A stretch of DNA of 64,000 bases from Hymenopus coronatus (Eukaryota; Arthropoda; Insecta; Mantodea; Hymenopodidae), in assembly GCA_030762935.1 (NCBI GenBank), contig CM060896.1:15117527-15181526 (forward strand). The letters are read 5' to 3'. Position 1 is the first letter of the stretch, and the number at the start of each line of letters is the position of its first letter. This document shows, in pieces, positions 10,988 through 22,304 of this stretch. Below the pieces are notes generated by a model. That model had not been told where the DNA came from. It saw only the letters and a list, made by a program, of their open reading frames with translations, and did no database searches. The position numbers and the translations under genes are program-made.

Positions 10988-11487
10988 GTTTTTTTAAGAT
11001 TGAAAAGTCTGATGTATTCCATTCACATGAGTTTCTCTGATTCTCTGTAATAAATTATTAACAAGCTTATTCTTCTATTTATCTCCTATTAATCAAGATA
11101 AGCGTTTGCAGAAATGCCCTTATTATTCGCTTTCTTGTAAGTAGAAATAAGGGAATACACTAGGCTAAAACGATGGTCAGATCGTTTAAAAGCTGGCTGC
11201 TATGTGGTTGAAATCCTTTTCTCTGTATGGTCAGGAGTTTACAAATTACCGTATGACTAAAAGTTTTTAAATGTTTTTAAACGGAAACCAATAGCAAGGA
11301 ATGTCTCGGAAATGGTCTACTCTATAAAAAATAAAAAAGTATGACATAAATTGTGTGTTTTAACGAAATCTACATTTTTGTGTAGTAGGTTGTTATCAAT
11401 CTCTTACGGTTTACCAGTTACACAAATTCTGCAAAATTCATCCAGGATACAGTGGTCTTCAAAGACTATTCCCATAAAATTCAAGAA
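10988..11487 (+). repeat. R870 copy, left part, split by a mariner
   Basis: Begins gtctgatgtattccattcacatgag and runs normally to cccataaaattcaaga, where the mariner at 11488 interrupts it. The family sequence resumes at 12788 with tatatattttatttgtca. Confidence 0.88.
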
Positions 11488-12787
11488 AGTCAAGAGAGTA
11501 CCGGGAATTAATCATTTAAAAATCCTGTTTAAAGGGGGATTCGAAATTATTTTATCGCTAAGTTGGTACAACTTCCTCTATACCCACGCGGAGTTTGATC
11601 GTCATCTGTAATCTAGTTTGTTTACAATACGCCATTTTGTTAGTTCAGCTCAAAGGTGATATGCGATTTTACGATGGATACAAATGTTGAACAAAGAATC
11701 TGTTTCAAATTTTGCATTGCAAATGGTATTTCGTGTGTCGCTGAAAATGTTACAGAGGGCTTACGGTGAATCGACTATATCAAAAACACGTGCATATGAG
11801 TGGTGTAGTGCATTCAAAAGTGGTCGAAATGTGGTGGAAGACTTGCCTCGCTCTGGTCGGTCATCAACTGTTTCAACTGAACATCGCTAAAGTGAAGAAA
11901 ATGGTGTCTGAAAATCGTCATTTAGGTCTGAGAAATATTGCCGCTGAACTTTCTGTGTCTCACGAATCGATTCGCACCATTTTGAACGATTGTTTGGGCA
12001 TGACACGCGTTGCCGCTCGGTTAGTTCCGAAAGACTTGAATTTTCTACAAAAACTCAGTCGCGTAAGGATTGCTGAAGACATACTAGAACAAGCCAGTTT
12101 CGACCCCACATTCATGAAACGCATTGTAACTGGTGATGAGACGTGGGTTTACGAGTTTGACACTCAAACCAGTCAACAAGCTTCCGAATGGCGCCTTCCA
12201 ACTGAACCGAAACCTAAAAGGGCACATCAAACTTGATCATAACTGAAGGTCATGTTGATAGGTTTTTTCGATTATCGCGGTGTCGTGCACTCAGAGTTCT
12301 TGCCCGAAGGTCAGATGGTAAATAAAGACTATTATCTGAGCGTTATGCGGCGTTTGAGAGAACAAATACGGCGAAAAAGGCCAGATTTGTGGAACGACAA
12401 CTCATGGATTCTGCACCTAGATAACGCACCAGCTCACAAGGCTATTATTGTGAACGAATTTCTGGCCAAAAACTCAACAAATTTCATCGAACAACCACCG
12501 TATTCACCTGATCTGGCTCCAGCTGATTTGTTTCTCTTTCCAAAACTCAAGTTACCACTTTGAGGCACCCGTTTTCAGTCGATAGAAGACATAAAGGAAA
12601 ATTCGCGGTGACAATTGACATCGATTCCTAAAAGTGCCTACAAAAATGTTTTGATGATTGGATTATTCGTTGGCATAAATGTATAATTTCAGAAGGGGCC
12701 TACTTTGAAGGCGATAAAATAAAATTGGATGAATAATTCATTTTTTGTGATTTATTGGCAAATTCCCGGAACTTTCTTGACACAGTA
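11488..12787 (+). mobile_element. mariner-family DNA transposon, copy 2
   Basis: Sister of the element at 686-2003, with readily alignable sequence throughout. The left end gtcaagagagtaccgggaatt and the right end aattcccggaactttcttgac are near-perfect inverted repeats. It sits inside an R870 copy, so it inserted later than that copy. Confidence 0.92.
11674..12740 (+). pseudogene. mariner transposase (D34D), broken
   Basis: Starts at ATG 11674 (MDTNVEQRIC). The central part from about 11890 to 12233 is open, covering the second DNA-binding region and the first catalytic motif VTGDETWVYEF. After a frame break near 12235 it continues with FFDYRGVVHSEFLPEGQ, HLDNAPAH (second D, near 12420) and YSPDLAPADLFLF (third D, 34 residues on). 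Defects: an early frameshift near 11745, another near 11880, one near 12235 and a stop near 12561. It preserves the short T run that is greatly expanded in copy 1. Confidence 0.9.
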
Positions 12788-13148
12788 GTATATATTTTAT
12801 TTGTCATGTACATATCTTTAATACACAGTACTTAATCAAAATCGTTAGAGCCATTTTTGAGAAGATCAAACTTTACATTTTTTTCCATGTGAAGGGTAGT
12901 TTGCTGTGGGGGGATTCTTTTTCAAAATCTTCATGTCGCATGCTTGAAGATACTGAACTTAAATACCCAGTTTGCTATTTTACCACTTTTCATTTTTGAG
13001 TTAAAGTGTTCACGTATTCACGGACAGACACGGACCTTTCTCTAATTTATACAGGGGACCCTAAAACGTGCATTTCCGGTGAAATCACTGTATTAAATTT
13101 TTATGGAGTGCAATACCTTCTCTACCTACGTACCGTATAGAGAAACTA
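12788..13148 (+). repeat. R870 copy, right part, split by a mariner
   Basis: Continuation of the copy that starts at 10988. It carries the tgtggggggattc block, a shortened microsatellite site (cacggacagacacgga), the ccggtgaaatcactg block and the terminal ctctacctacgtaccgtatagagaaact. Confidence 0.87.
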
Positions 13149-14374
13149 ATAATGTAAATTTTAGTGATTATAAAAGGGTTTAAGGAGATAATATTCTAAT
13201 TTTGTTGGTTATCACTTTGAAAAACAGATTTGAAACTGTAAAACATGCGGGGACAAGTAACGACACTTTTTAATATAACTGAAATTTCTTCAATTAAAAT
13301 CACAGTGCACATTTTAACAATTCTTCGCACTGGACATGTGCTATTTAGTGCATTAGAGTTCATTCCTAACATTTCAGTATATATTCCTGCGCGGTACTAT
13401 CTGATACGCTGCCGATCATGCAATCATTTTGTAACGGAAAGTGAACAATTGTAAGCTAAGGGTAAACGTTATCAATTCCAGTTTTGTAGTTAGAGAGCGA
13501 TAACATTTATTAACTATGTATACCTAATCGGAAAATCTGTAAACTGTTTCCAGTATATAGGTTTTAGGGGATTCTTTCGACCATGTTACGCGAGGCGGAG
13601 AAAAAATGTTCGAAGTCCGAAGGTCCGGCAACGCATATGCGTAAAAAGACAACTGTGGGTTTCAGATTGGAAAGAGCCGATTTTCAGAAACTCCAGGTTT
13701 GCTTTATATAAATAGTGTCAGTATATTTGCTGGCATGTAAAAACAATTCCTGCGTGAGTAAATTTCGGCACACTGGAGGCAATTGGCACCGTCGTTAACA
13801 AACATGATAGTTTTGATTTTTTTAAAGAAAGTCACATCACTTTCGCAACACATGAAAGCACAAACCGTTCTGAAAAATGAAAACTATAGTGGATATGCCA
13901 GACTGGCAGCACTGACTCAATTGTTTCGCTCAAAATGTGACAGAAGTGTTTCTCTTCAACCATATACGTATTATTATACATAATAGATTTCGCTTGCACT
14001 GTCCCGTCCGTGGCGACTCGTGAAGCTATCATCATTTGCTTCTAGAATCCATGAACATTTGCGACACAATTCAAGATAATTAATGTTTCGATTGTGAATC
14101 TTCTGTTCTAATGTGTATAGCTCTTCAGCTAGCTTGTAAGAACATGAAAATCCGGCGCTTCATTCCAATATGTGACGCGGGTTATGTTGGTGTTTCTAAT
14201 ATATGACTTGGGATTTTCAAAGTGTTGGAAAAACAAATATGAGGCGAGAGGAGGCTGTAGCGAACCGCTGCGAACGGTACAGGTTCCTCTGGTTTCGAGA
14301 TTTCGTAGAGGTTATGTTACGTTTGCTTAGGTTAGGTGTGTGTAAACGAACTGAAACGGAATAAGGGGTAAAAA
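13149..14374. other. No gene recognised
   Basis: About 1.2 kb with no recognised family, long open frame or repeat seen elsewhere in the window. Short frames here have no recognisable motif. Confidence 0.4.
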
Positions 14375-14512
14375 TTAGATGTGTTCCATTCACCTTTCTC
14401 CACATCTCTGTAACAAATGATTGTTAGTAAGCTTATTCTTCTATCTATATCATACTAATCGAGATAACATTAGCAGAAATTGTCCTTATTACTTGTAAGT
14501 AGAAGGGGAAAA
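14375..14512 (+). repeat. R870 5' fragment
   Basis: A short 5' piece: tagatgtgttccattcacc, ctttctccacatctctgtaacaaa, aagcttattcttctat, then it stops at the start of the next copy. Either a truncated copy or a partial tandem duplication of the neighbour's beginning. Confidence 0.8.
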
Positions 14513-15288
14513 TCTGTGTTCCATACACATGATGTCCTTTAGCTGTTCGGTAAACAAACCTTTTATTCAAAATATTAATCTATTCTATACATCATGCTAA
14601 TCAAAATAAACATAAGCAGAATTAGTTTTATTACTAGCTTCCTTGTAAGTAGAAGGAAAATAAGAAAATACATAGCACTTGAATTCTAATCTCTTTGATT
14701 TCCAGGAGTAAACAAACGAGAAACGAGAAGAAAGATGTATTCCCGTTTGAGAAAAGTTTAAGTGGCTAACATTGAAACCAATAATCCAGAATATCTCGAA
14801 AACGGTCAACCCTTTAAAAAAAATACAGTATAAAAATATATATATAATATATATTACATATAACATAATTGTGTGTTTTAATGAGATATACTTTCTGTGT
14901 AGTAGTTTTTGTCTATCTCTTTCGGTTTGACAGTTATACAAAAGTCATCCAGAATGAATAGGTCATCAGAAGCTATTCCCAGAAAATCCAAGATATACAT
15001 TTCGTTTGTTATAAAAATATCTTAAAATATTTTAACCAAAATCGTTAATCGAAAAATGTTCCATGTAAAGCGTAGTTGGGGGTGGGGGATTTTCTTGAAA
15101 ATGTTCGTGTCGCATCCTTGAAAGATTCCAAAGTTAAATACCAAGTTTCGTTTTTGAGCTATGCTGCCTACAGACACACATGGACATGTTTCTATTTTTT
15201 TTTATTCAGGAGGTCTCAAAACATGTATTACCGGTGAAATCTCTGTATCGAATTTTTGGGTGCATTACAATGCCTTCTTTATACACTA
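14513..15288 (+). repeat. R870 copy, interrupted at its 3' end by a Helitron
   Basis: Begins tctgtgttccatacacatgatg and runs to caatgccttctttatacacta, where it stops exactly at the CTAG end of the Helitron at 15289. The rest of the terminal palindrome is not found after the Helitron, so its far side was deleted or the Helitron's other end lies in different sequence. Confidence 0.85.
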
Positions 15289-16175
15289 CTAGCTGACCCG
15301 GCGAACTTTCTTCCGCCTTAGAAGCAATAAATGAGCAGATTTTGAATTTTATTAAGTTCAATTTTTTATTAGGATAATATATATAAATACAAAAAAATCA
15401 AGTATTTTAATTATTATTTATTGGCCGTTTATTTTGGTGCATGGGTTGCACTCTTCAGCGAAGAATCTTGTGATAGTCGACATTTCTTGTTTTATTATCA
15501 GGCGCAAGAACAAATAACGCAGATGGTCCCGACCCGTGAAAAACATGGATTTTCTAGATTCAGACCACAAATTTTCAAGGATTGCTCATGGCGAGTGCAA
15601 GACGGATCGGAAATTGAAGACGTTTAAACTCAAACGGCAAATCAGTTGGGATCATCGGGATCCTCGGAATGAGAACTTCCTCACCTTCGAATTTTCGTTT
15701 GAGTATCGTCGCGTAAACCACATTGTTCATCAATTTACGAGTACTTACCACCAAACGCCTTCCGTTGGTTGGTTTATGTTTCGAAGCATGATTACTAAGG
15801 AGTCAGCCTTTAGTTGTAAATCGTGCGGTGGTAAGCCAGGCACATCCAAGGAGTTAAAAAATTTAATTGGATAGTTGCTCTTCACGTGCAATTTCATTCG
15901 CACTGTTTCGAATCCTTTGTCGGGAAAGATTCGATTGTCTTGTTAGTGATAATGTCAGCATAATAAGCTAATAGAAACTCGAAACAAACACCATAGACAA
16001 CAATGGTTTAGCGGTCTGTTGCGTTTTGTTATACCACGTTTTATGTCACGTCCCAGGGAAACGGGATAAAAAGTATTCTATGTCCGTCTCCTGGTTCTCA
16101 GCTACCTCCCCACCGATTTTCAGCCGTTCTTGAGTTATGAATAGTGTAACTAACACGACTTTCTTTTATTTATTT
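15289..16175 (-). mobile_element. Helitron, internally deleted
   Basis: Read on the minus strand, the left boundary is the 3' end: gttcgccgggtcagCTAG followed by T, the canonical CTRR-T Helitron terminus. The other side carries the characteristic 5' subterminal sequence gaaagtcgtgttagttacac (near 16145-16165) and then aactcaagaacggctgaaaa and ggagacggacatagaatac. The exact 5' TC is not certain. Only about 0.9 kb is left of an element that is normally several kilobases, with part of the helicase retained. Confidence 0.85.
15420..15880 (-). pseudogene. Helitron RepHel C-terminus (PIF1-like helicase), broken
   Basis: Relic of the C-terminal superfamily 1B helicase domain of a Helitron Rep/helicase, the rolling-circle transposition protein. 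Minus-strand translation gives LDVPGLPPHDLQLKA, then after a frame break KLMNNVVYATILKRKFEG, then PMIPTDLPFEFKRLQFP, and near the end GLNLENPCFS. The segment that normally contains the INKAQGQ-like motif is deleted between RLALAM and the SLKICGLNLEN part. Several frameshifts; not functional. Confidence 0.85.
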
Positions 16176-16224
16176 ACTCCCAACAATACACAGAGACCAT
16201 CATTTTTTGTCGCAGGACATGAAA

Positions 16225-16560
16225 ACGCTTGCATAAATGAGTCCTGTTTTCCAATACCTTGGGTTCGATTCCTGTTGGGCCGGCCCCTCTAACCTTGATG
16301 ATCGCAGTTTTCCCTGGTTGGTCGGCGAATGCTGGGGCGGATTGTGTAATGCCGCGATTTTTCGTCACCCCACTTTGAAAGTTTATTTTATTATCATGTT
16401 TCAGGGCGTGGGGGAGGGCGAGAAATTGTGGGGGTGATGTCTCTTTGAGGAACTGTCTGTCCTGGCGTTCAGGTGGGGTGGGCCCTCAGAGACCTATGTG
16501 AGAGGATGATGTGTGTGTGTGTTTGAGAGCGTTCAACTACGCGGTCCTTGACGATCTAAT
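16225..16560 (+). mobile_element. SINE-like retroposon with box B (candidate)
   Basis: Contains gggttcgattcctg at about 16260, a good pol III box B, preceded by a damaged tRNA-like half, and followed by a GC-rich body unlike the AT-rich surroundings. The 3' part, gttcaactacgcggtcc...gatctaatagatcatgcc, resembles the sequence at about 35440-35500 (gctcaactaccagatc...aaatcatgac), which supports a repeated family. The boundaries are estimates. Confidence 0.5.
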
Positions 16561-16814
16561 AGATCATGCCAAAAACCAGAGATAAAGAAAAATAAATTAT
16601 GGCGAAAGTCACAGATAAAGGTAGATTCACAAAACTGGCGGAAAGGTAAGAAACACTTTAAGTATTCACACACACACATATAAATAACTAAAACCTCATT
16701 TGCAAGTTGATCTTCGATAAAAAATAATATTTTTGACCGGTCTGTTGTCGTCCACCATGACCTCTGCAAGGTGATAGGCAGTCGCCCCGAAAATGTGCTA
16801 AAGCAATACACAAT

Positions 16815-17296
16815 AGCAACACGTGAGAGATCTGTTGCGTTTTACAAGTTGTGCAAAAAGTCATCCGAATGAAGAGATCGTCAGAGACTATTCCCAGAAA
16901 TGTCAAGATAAACATTTCTTTGTTCATGAAAATTTAAACATATCGTATTTTAATCAAAATCTTTTTTAAAAATAAAAATTTTCGAAAAATGTTCCCTGTA
17001 AAGGGTAACTGGGGGGGGGGGGTATTTTCTTAAAAATCTTCGTGTCAAATCCTTGGAAGATGCAGAACCTAAATATCGAATTAAACATTAAGTATTGGGT
17101 TTAAGTATCACTTTAACGGACTTAAACTCGTTTTTGTGCTATACTGTTCACAGACACGGACTTTTATCTAAACATTTTTATTCAGAAGGTCTTAAAACAT
17201 ATATTTCCGTGAACTCTTGGTATAGAATTTTGGGTGGAATACAATTTTTTCTCTACCTACTATATATTGAACATGCGTGGCAGAGAAAGTAAAAAT
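16815..17296 (+). repeat. R870 copy, 5'-truncated
   Basis: Begins within the family near tgtgcaaaaagtcatccgaatgaagag, continues through a G-rich block (gtaactgggggggggg) and ends with tatatattgaacatgcgtggcagagaaagtaaaaat. Tail-to-tail with the minus copy that follows, 36 bases away. The short piece at 16735-16810 just upstream resembles sequence near 36500-36570 and is a separate repeat. Confidence 0.82.
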
Positions 17297-17332
17297 TTGA
17301 TATGATTTGTAAATTCATTTGTTTATGTGAAT

Positions 17333-18213
17333 ATTTTTACTTTCTCTATACGTACTATGTACATAGTGTGTAGAGAAGGTATTGTATTCCACCCAAAAAC
17401 TCGGTACCGAGATTTCACCGGAAATACATGTTTTAGGACCCCCCTGAATTAAAAAAAAAGCATTTTCAGAAAAAGGTCCGTGTGTGTCTGTGAACAACAT
17501 GTTCAGAAACGAAAAGACCGTTAAATACTAAACTTTGTATTTAGGTTTGGTATCTTCTAAGGATACGACACGAAGATTTTCAAGAAAATCCCCCCCACCC
17601 GCAACTACCCTTTATATGGAAAAATTTTCGAAAATTTTGATTTTCTAAAAAATGGCTTTAACGATTTTGATTAAAATCCCGTATATTAAGATATTTACAT
17701 ACCAAATAAAATGTATAACTTGAATTTTCTGGGAATAGCCTCTGAAGAGCTCTTTATTCTGCATGCATTTTGCTAAATTTTGCTTAACTGCTAAACGGTA
17801 AGAGATAGACAAAAAATTACTACACAGGAAATGTTGATCTGATCAAAGCACACAATTTATGTCCTTTACATATTTGCTGTGGAGGTAACCGTTTCCGAGA
17901 TATTCCTTGTTTTTGGTTTCAGTTGTGAGTACTTTTCTCAGACAGGAAGTGTCCGTTTTTCTTTTGTTCTACTCCTGGCCAAGCAAAGAAGCGGTTTGCA
18001 ATGACAATCGAATAACGACAGCTTTTAAAACATTTGACTATTGGTTTACCCTTATTTTCTTTCTACATGGAAGGAACTAAGTAGTAAGAACATTCTGCTA
18101 ATGATTATCTCGATTAGCAAGGTGCAGAAAGAAGAATAATCTTATGTAAGAAAATTGTAGAAGAGCTAGAGAAAGCCATGTGAGTGTAACACATCAGATT
18201 TTGAAAAATGCAT
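17333..18213 (-). repeat. R870 copy, full length, minus
   Basis: Starts with the palindrome-bearing end tttttactttctctatacgtactatgtacatag and ends taacacatcagattttg. The microsatellite site is short here (gtgtgtgtctgtgaac). Confidence 0.9.
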
Positions 18214-18375
18214 CAAATGGAATCGTTTTACTAGAGCAAATCATTTAGAAAGTAAAAATGTTTTTATTTAAATATAACTGCGATTTGGAATTTTGAGAAC
18301 TGGCAAAACTATCAATTATTGTGTGTAATAAATTTCAACAAAATATCTTGCATAGGACGTAGGCAACAAGCTTGA

Positions 18376-19186
18376 TTTTCACTTTCTTTACACGTACTTT
18401 GCACATTCCACCCAAAAATTCGATACCGAGATTTCAGCGAAAATACACGTTTTGGGTCCACCTGAATCCAAAAAAAAAAAAAAAGTGTGTGTGTGTGTGT
18501 GTGTCTGTGGACAGGATATCTCAAAAATGAAAAGTCCGTTAAATACCAAACTTGGTATTTAAGTTCAGTATCTTCCAAGGATACGACACGAAGATTTTCA
18601 AGAAAACCCTCCACCCCCAACTGCCCTTTACATGGAAAAATGTTCGAAAATTTTGATTCTCTCAAAAATGGCTCTAACGAATTTGATTAAAATATCGTAT
18701 ATTAAAGATATTTACCTCACAAATAAAATGTATATCTTGAACTTTCTGGGAATAACCTCTGAAGGCTACTTTATTCTGGATGAATTTTACTGAATTTTGC
18801 ATAACTGGAAAACCGTAAGAGATAGACAAAAACTTACAACACAAAAAATGTAGATAACGATAAAGCACACAATTTTTTTTTTTCCTGGAGTTGATCGCTT
18901 TTAGATATTCCTTGTATTTGGTTTCAGCTTTAAAAAACGTATATATTTTTCTCATACAGGAATTTGTCAATTCCTGTCCATACAAACAGAGGAACTTCAG
19001 TCACATAGCAATCAGCTATTGGTTATCACTTTAACCTATGGTACTCCCTTATTTCGCTTCTACTTTCAAGGAAGCAAGTAATAAGTCTATTTCTGCGATT
19101 TTTTTCTCGATTAGAGTGAACAGAAGCATAAACTTTTTAACAATAATTTGTTGCAGAGATGTCATGTGAATGGAACACATTAGATT
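18376..19186 (-). repeat. R870 copy, full length, minus
   Basis: Starts ttttcactttctttacacgtac and ends gaacacattagattttt. It has a TG run at 18485-18505 at the family's microsatellite position next to an A-rich tract; the palindrome is partly deleted. Confidence 0.9.
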
Positions 19187-19402
19187 TTTCCTTATACAGT
19201 GTGTCGTGTGCAAATTTATGTTGGGAACAGGAAATATCCAACACACAAACCCGTTTTTTTTTTAAATTGTGTTCGATACCAGTTCGTTACCAAGATACTT
19301 GTTCATGCTCATTGAAAGTTTATTACAAATCGATTTCATACTGTTCACTTTATAATGCGATTACAATTGTTAAGGAGTTGTTGTTTTATTATGCTAATAC
19401 TC

Positions 19403-19403
<1 letters not shown>

Positions 19404-19444
<41 letters not shown>

Positions 19445-19506
19445 TATTATTATAATTTTATTTTTGCAATTATTTATAATACGACTACCAGTTACCACTA
19501 AACCTA

Positions 19507-19552
<46 letters not shown>
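19404..19552. repeat. (TAA)n and (TA)n microsatellites
   Basis: A TAA run at 19404-19443 and a TA run at 19510-19552, about 65 bases apart. The sequence after them (gaacaattctttttttgttgtgttcgttattgtcac near 19605-19640) recurs in similar form near 44635-44700, so the region probably belongs to a dispersed repeat. Confidence 0.9.
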
Positions 19553-19554
<2 letters not shown>

Positions 19555-19739
19555 GAATCGCTGAAATGTATGTACGCGTATCACCTCCCAACGACTGCAT
19601 CAAATTGAACAATTCTTTTTTTGTTGTGTTCGTTATTGTCACGATAAGGTTTGTGGAAATGAAAATGTTTAAAAATAATACGGGAAAGTATTTAAAAGCT
19701 CATAATATGAATAAAAACCGTGCTAAGTGAGCGCATTTC

Positions 19740-20350
19740 AGTTAATGGCTGCCAGATGGCAGTGGAACAAGTTATTTGTTACTAAATGGTCGTGGTACTG
19801 CTATATATTTCCCTTCCTATTCAATGTTAAGGCAACGCACCAGTTTATCAAGACACTGATGCAACGCAGCAGTGAAATTCAAATGCCTACATTTTTATGT
19901 ATTAACTGTCCTTTCTTTACTCCTATCGTTTAAAATAAAGAAGCAAAGAGGCTTTTCTGACGGCGAACACCGAGAGTAAGTACTTATTTTATTTGCCACT
20001 AGATGGCTATAGTAATATTTTCCTCTCTATCCAATGTTAAAGTAACGCAACAGTTTATCGAGATGAGATAATGCAGCACTGAAATTCAAATATATTTTTA
20101 TTTATTAACTCTCCTTTCCTTACTCCTATCGTTTAAAATAAAGAAGCTTTCCTAGTGACGAATACCTAAAATATGTACTTATTATTTGCCACCAGATGGC
20201 CGTAGTTCCTACTGCTCTATTTTTCGTCTCAATGCTAAGGGAATGCACCCGGTTATGGAGACAATGACGCAAGATAACTGTGTAAATCAAATATATTTCT
20301 TATGTATTAACTATTGTTCCCTGGGTCACATCGCTTAAATAAAGAAATGA
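19740..20350 (+). repeat. Three-unit tandem repeat, about 170-215 bp units
   Basis: Three successive related units beginning near 19776, 19993 and 20185. Shared landmarks: an actaaatggt / actagatggc / accagatggc string at each unit start, ctattcaatgttaaggcaacgc / ctatccaatgttaaagtaacgc / ctcaatgctaagggaatgc, gaaattcaaat, tattaac and atcgtttaaaataaagaa. A further tgccagatggcagtgg lies just upstream at 19748. Two units carry strings close to the CTCF core (ccactagatggc, ccaccagatggc). No coding potential is seen. Confidence 0.75.
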
Positions 20351-20489
20351 GTATATTTTTGTTGTAATTCTTTAAAATGAACAAGTTATAAACAATGCAC
20401 ATAACCATTAACCCTTCTTGGAATCTGAAAATGGCGGAGAAATAACGGGATCCGTTTTAGGCTTAACCTCCTATTGCACATGCTATTTG

Positions 20490-20580
20490 ACTTTTTTTTT
20501 TTTTTTTTTTTAATTTTGTTGTAGTGTTTAACGCCCGCTTTAACTACTTATGGCACCGCAGGCGGTATTTGACGTTATGT
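20490..20580 (-). mobile_element. SINE family B, 3' fragment
   Basis: On the minus strand ends with ccgcctgcggtgccataagtagttaaagcgggcgttaaacactac followed by A residues (poly-T on the plus strand near 20491-20511). This is the tail block of the complete copy at 20947-21160; the head and body are missing. Confidence 0.75.
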
Positions 20581-20946
20581 GGTACATGAGCTAGCTAAAG
20601 AACATGAAGCTACCCGCGTCACCATCCCGGTACAATTGCGGTGCTCTTAATACATTTGATCAAGTAATAATTTGGGTTAAATGGAGAAATTTAAAACACA
20701 CAAAGCTATTATCAAATAAAAGCTTATCAATTGCCCATCCAGATCTACTTGCTCTTTAGTTACGTCATTGTCAGCCTTAGAAATGACAGTTTTGACATAC
20801 TACAAGAAAATAAAGAAAGAAATGGAAAACATTAGGAGTAAAGGAAGGAAAGAGATTCGGAAGAAGCACTACGTGAGTTTCTCCTTAATGTAATTCATTA
20901 CCTATGCCAGCGTATACCCGACACACTATGGATGGGCTACCATCAC
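20581..20946. other. No gene recognised
   Basis: No recognised feature between two minus-strand SINE family B copies. Confidence 0.4.
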
Positions 20947-21160
20947 TTTTTTTTTTTTTTTTTTTTTTGGGTAGTATTTAACGACCGCTTTAACTACTTG
21001 TGGCGCCGCAGGATGGTTGACCGGTGGAATGCAATGGCTGGGGAAACCGGAGAACCCGAAGAAAACTCCATCACAAATCTCACATGTGGTCGCTTGGGAT
21101 CGAACCCAAGCCGTCTAGGTGGGAGGCGAGTGGTCTAACCACTCGGCCACGGCGCGGCTA
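20947..21160 (-). mobile_element. tRNA-derived SINE, family B, full length
   Basis: Read on the minus strand: head gccgcgccgtggccgagtgg followed by ttagaccactcgcc (box A of a type II tRNA, Leu/Ser-like) and gcttgggttcgatcccaagc (box B with its stem), then a body with ggttctccggtttccccagcc and a tail tagttaaagcgggtcgttaaatactaccc running into about 22 A residues (poly-T at 20947-20968). It is the reference copy for family B in this window. Not a tRNA gene: the head is fused to a retroposon body. Confidence 0.88.
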
Positions 21161-21289
21161 CTACTATTAATATTATTATGCCAACGACATCTTGCTTGCC
21201 CACGCTTTTAACTGCATATCATCCTTCCACACTACTTTATGGGTGTTCTGACTTAGTCCTTTTCGCAATACCAACTATAAATGCTACAT

Positions 21290-22045
21290 TGCGCAGATCA
21301 TTGCGCTTCATTGCGCTTTTCAGATGCAAAGGCATTATTAGACATTGGCAATGGGAAAATTGCTGTTGACACTTCGACTGGCCTTATTTCGTTTCCATCA
21401 AACTTTTGTCACTTCATAACGTCAAAGGAAGAAAGTGTTTCCAAATATTGGTGCAAATTACAAAGACTATGCTTAGTTGAGCGAACGAGCCATTTTAGCA
21501 GCAACTTGTAGATGTAGATGATTTAAATGTAAAAATTCAGGGTAGAATTGATGGACAAATGCATTCATTTAAGTAGATCAATTCCATTACCACACCAAAT
21601 GAAGTCGTCAATTATTTAACTAAATTCATTGGATTTGCCAGAATTCCCGTCACAAAATTTACAGCTCAAGGTTGACTCGCTGATAATTATACTATGCAAT
21701 ATCAATTAGCCGAAATTATGCAGCGGAACAAAACTCACTATTAAACAAATTATGAAAATTTTGATCTAAGTTACTATAACATAGGAAAGTTCAAAGGCAA
21801 GGATATATTTATTCCAAGAATACTACTAATGTCAACCGACTTTCCTTTTGAATTTAAGCGCGCCTTGCATTCGCAATGACAATAAATCCCAAGATCAATC
21901 GTTAGAAGTGTGTGCAATATACCTTGAATTGTGTTTTTCGCATGTTGTACGTTGCGAACTCAAGAGTGGGCAAACAATTGGCGCTATTTTTTTCTCTCCG
22001 GAAGGAAAATTGTACATCACAAGGCATTACAATAAAGTGTTGTCA
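21290..22045 (+). pseudogene. Helitron PIF1-like helicase, broken
   Basis: Second Helitron relic, plus strand. Recognisable order: LLDIGNGKIAVDTSTGLISF, then FCHFITSKEESVSK, ERTSHFSSNL, LDLPEFPSQNLQLKVDSL, SGTKLTIKQIMK, a degraded counterpart of the PMIPTD...FEFKR stretch (ylcqptfllnls), and SQDQSLEVCAIYLELCFSH. This spans the middle to the end of the helicase domain. Many stops and frame changes mark it as an old fossil, clearly older than the relic at 15420. No Helitron termini were found around it. Confidence 0.82.
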
Positions 22046-22304
22046 AATTATTTAATTGTAATTTTATTTCAATGTTGTTCTATCAATCATGAACAAGGAG
22101 TACAATAGACGTATTTACCTACGAAAGTAGATTATGTATTTCAAATCCAAAATGTTACACATTGTCACGGCATTGAAGGAATTGATCTGTTCTTGCTTTC
22201 CGCGCAGTTGGTCATTAAGCAATTCGCAGGAGCATCAAGAAACTGCTCTCTGCAACCAATTCGGTGGATACTTCCATCAGTAGTGTGCGTTAATAATACT
22301 TTCT

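Noticed and set aside
15420..15880. Host PIF1 helicase gene
   Set aside because: The motifs are of the Helitron type and Helitron termini flank the piece.
19394..19642. Frame with Ile/Tyr-Ile runs
   Set aside because: Translation of TAA and TA microsatellites.
20947..21160. Possible tRNA gene (Leu/Ser-like head with good boxes A and B)
   Set aside because: The head is joined to a retroposon body and A tail, and similar tails occur elsewhere in the window; a SINE.
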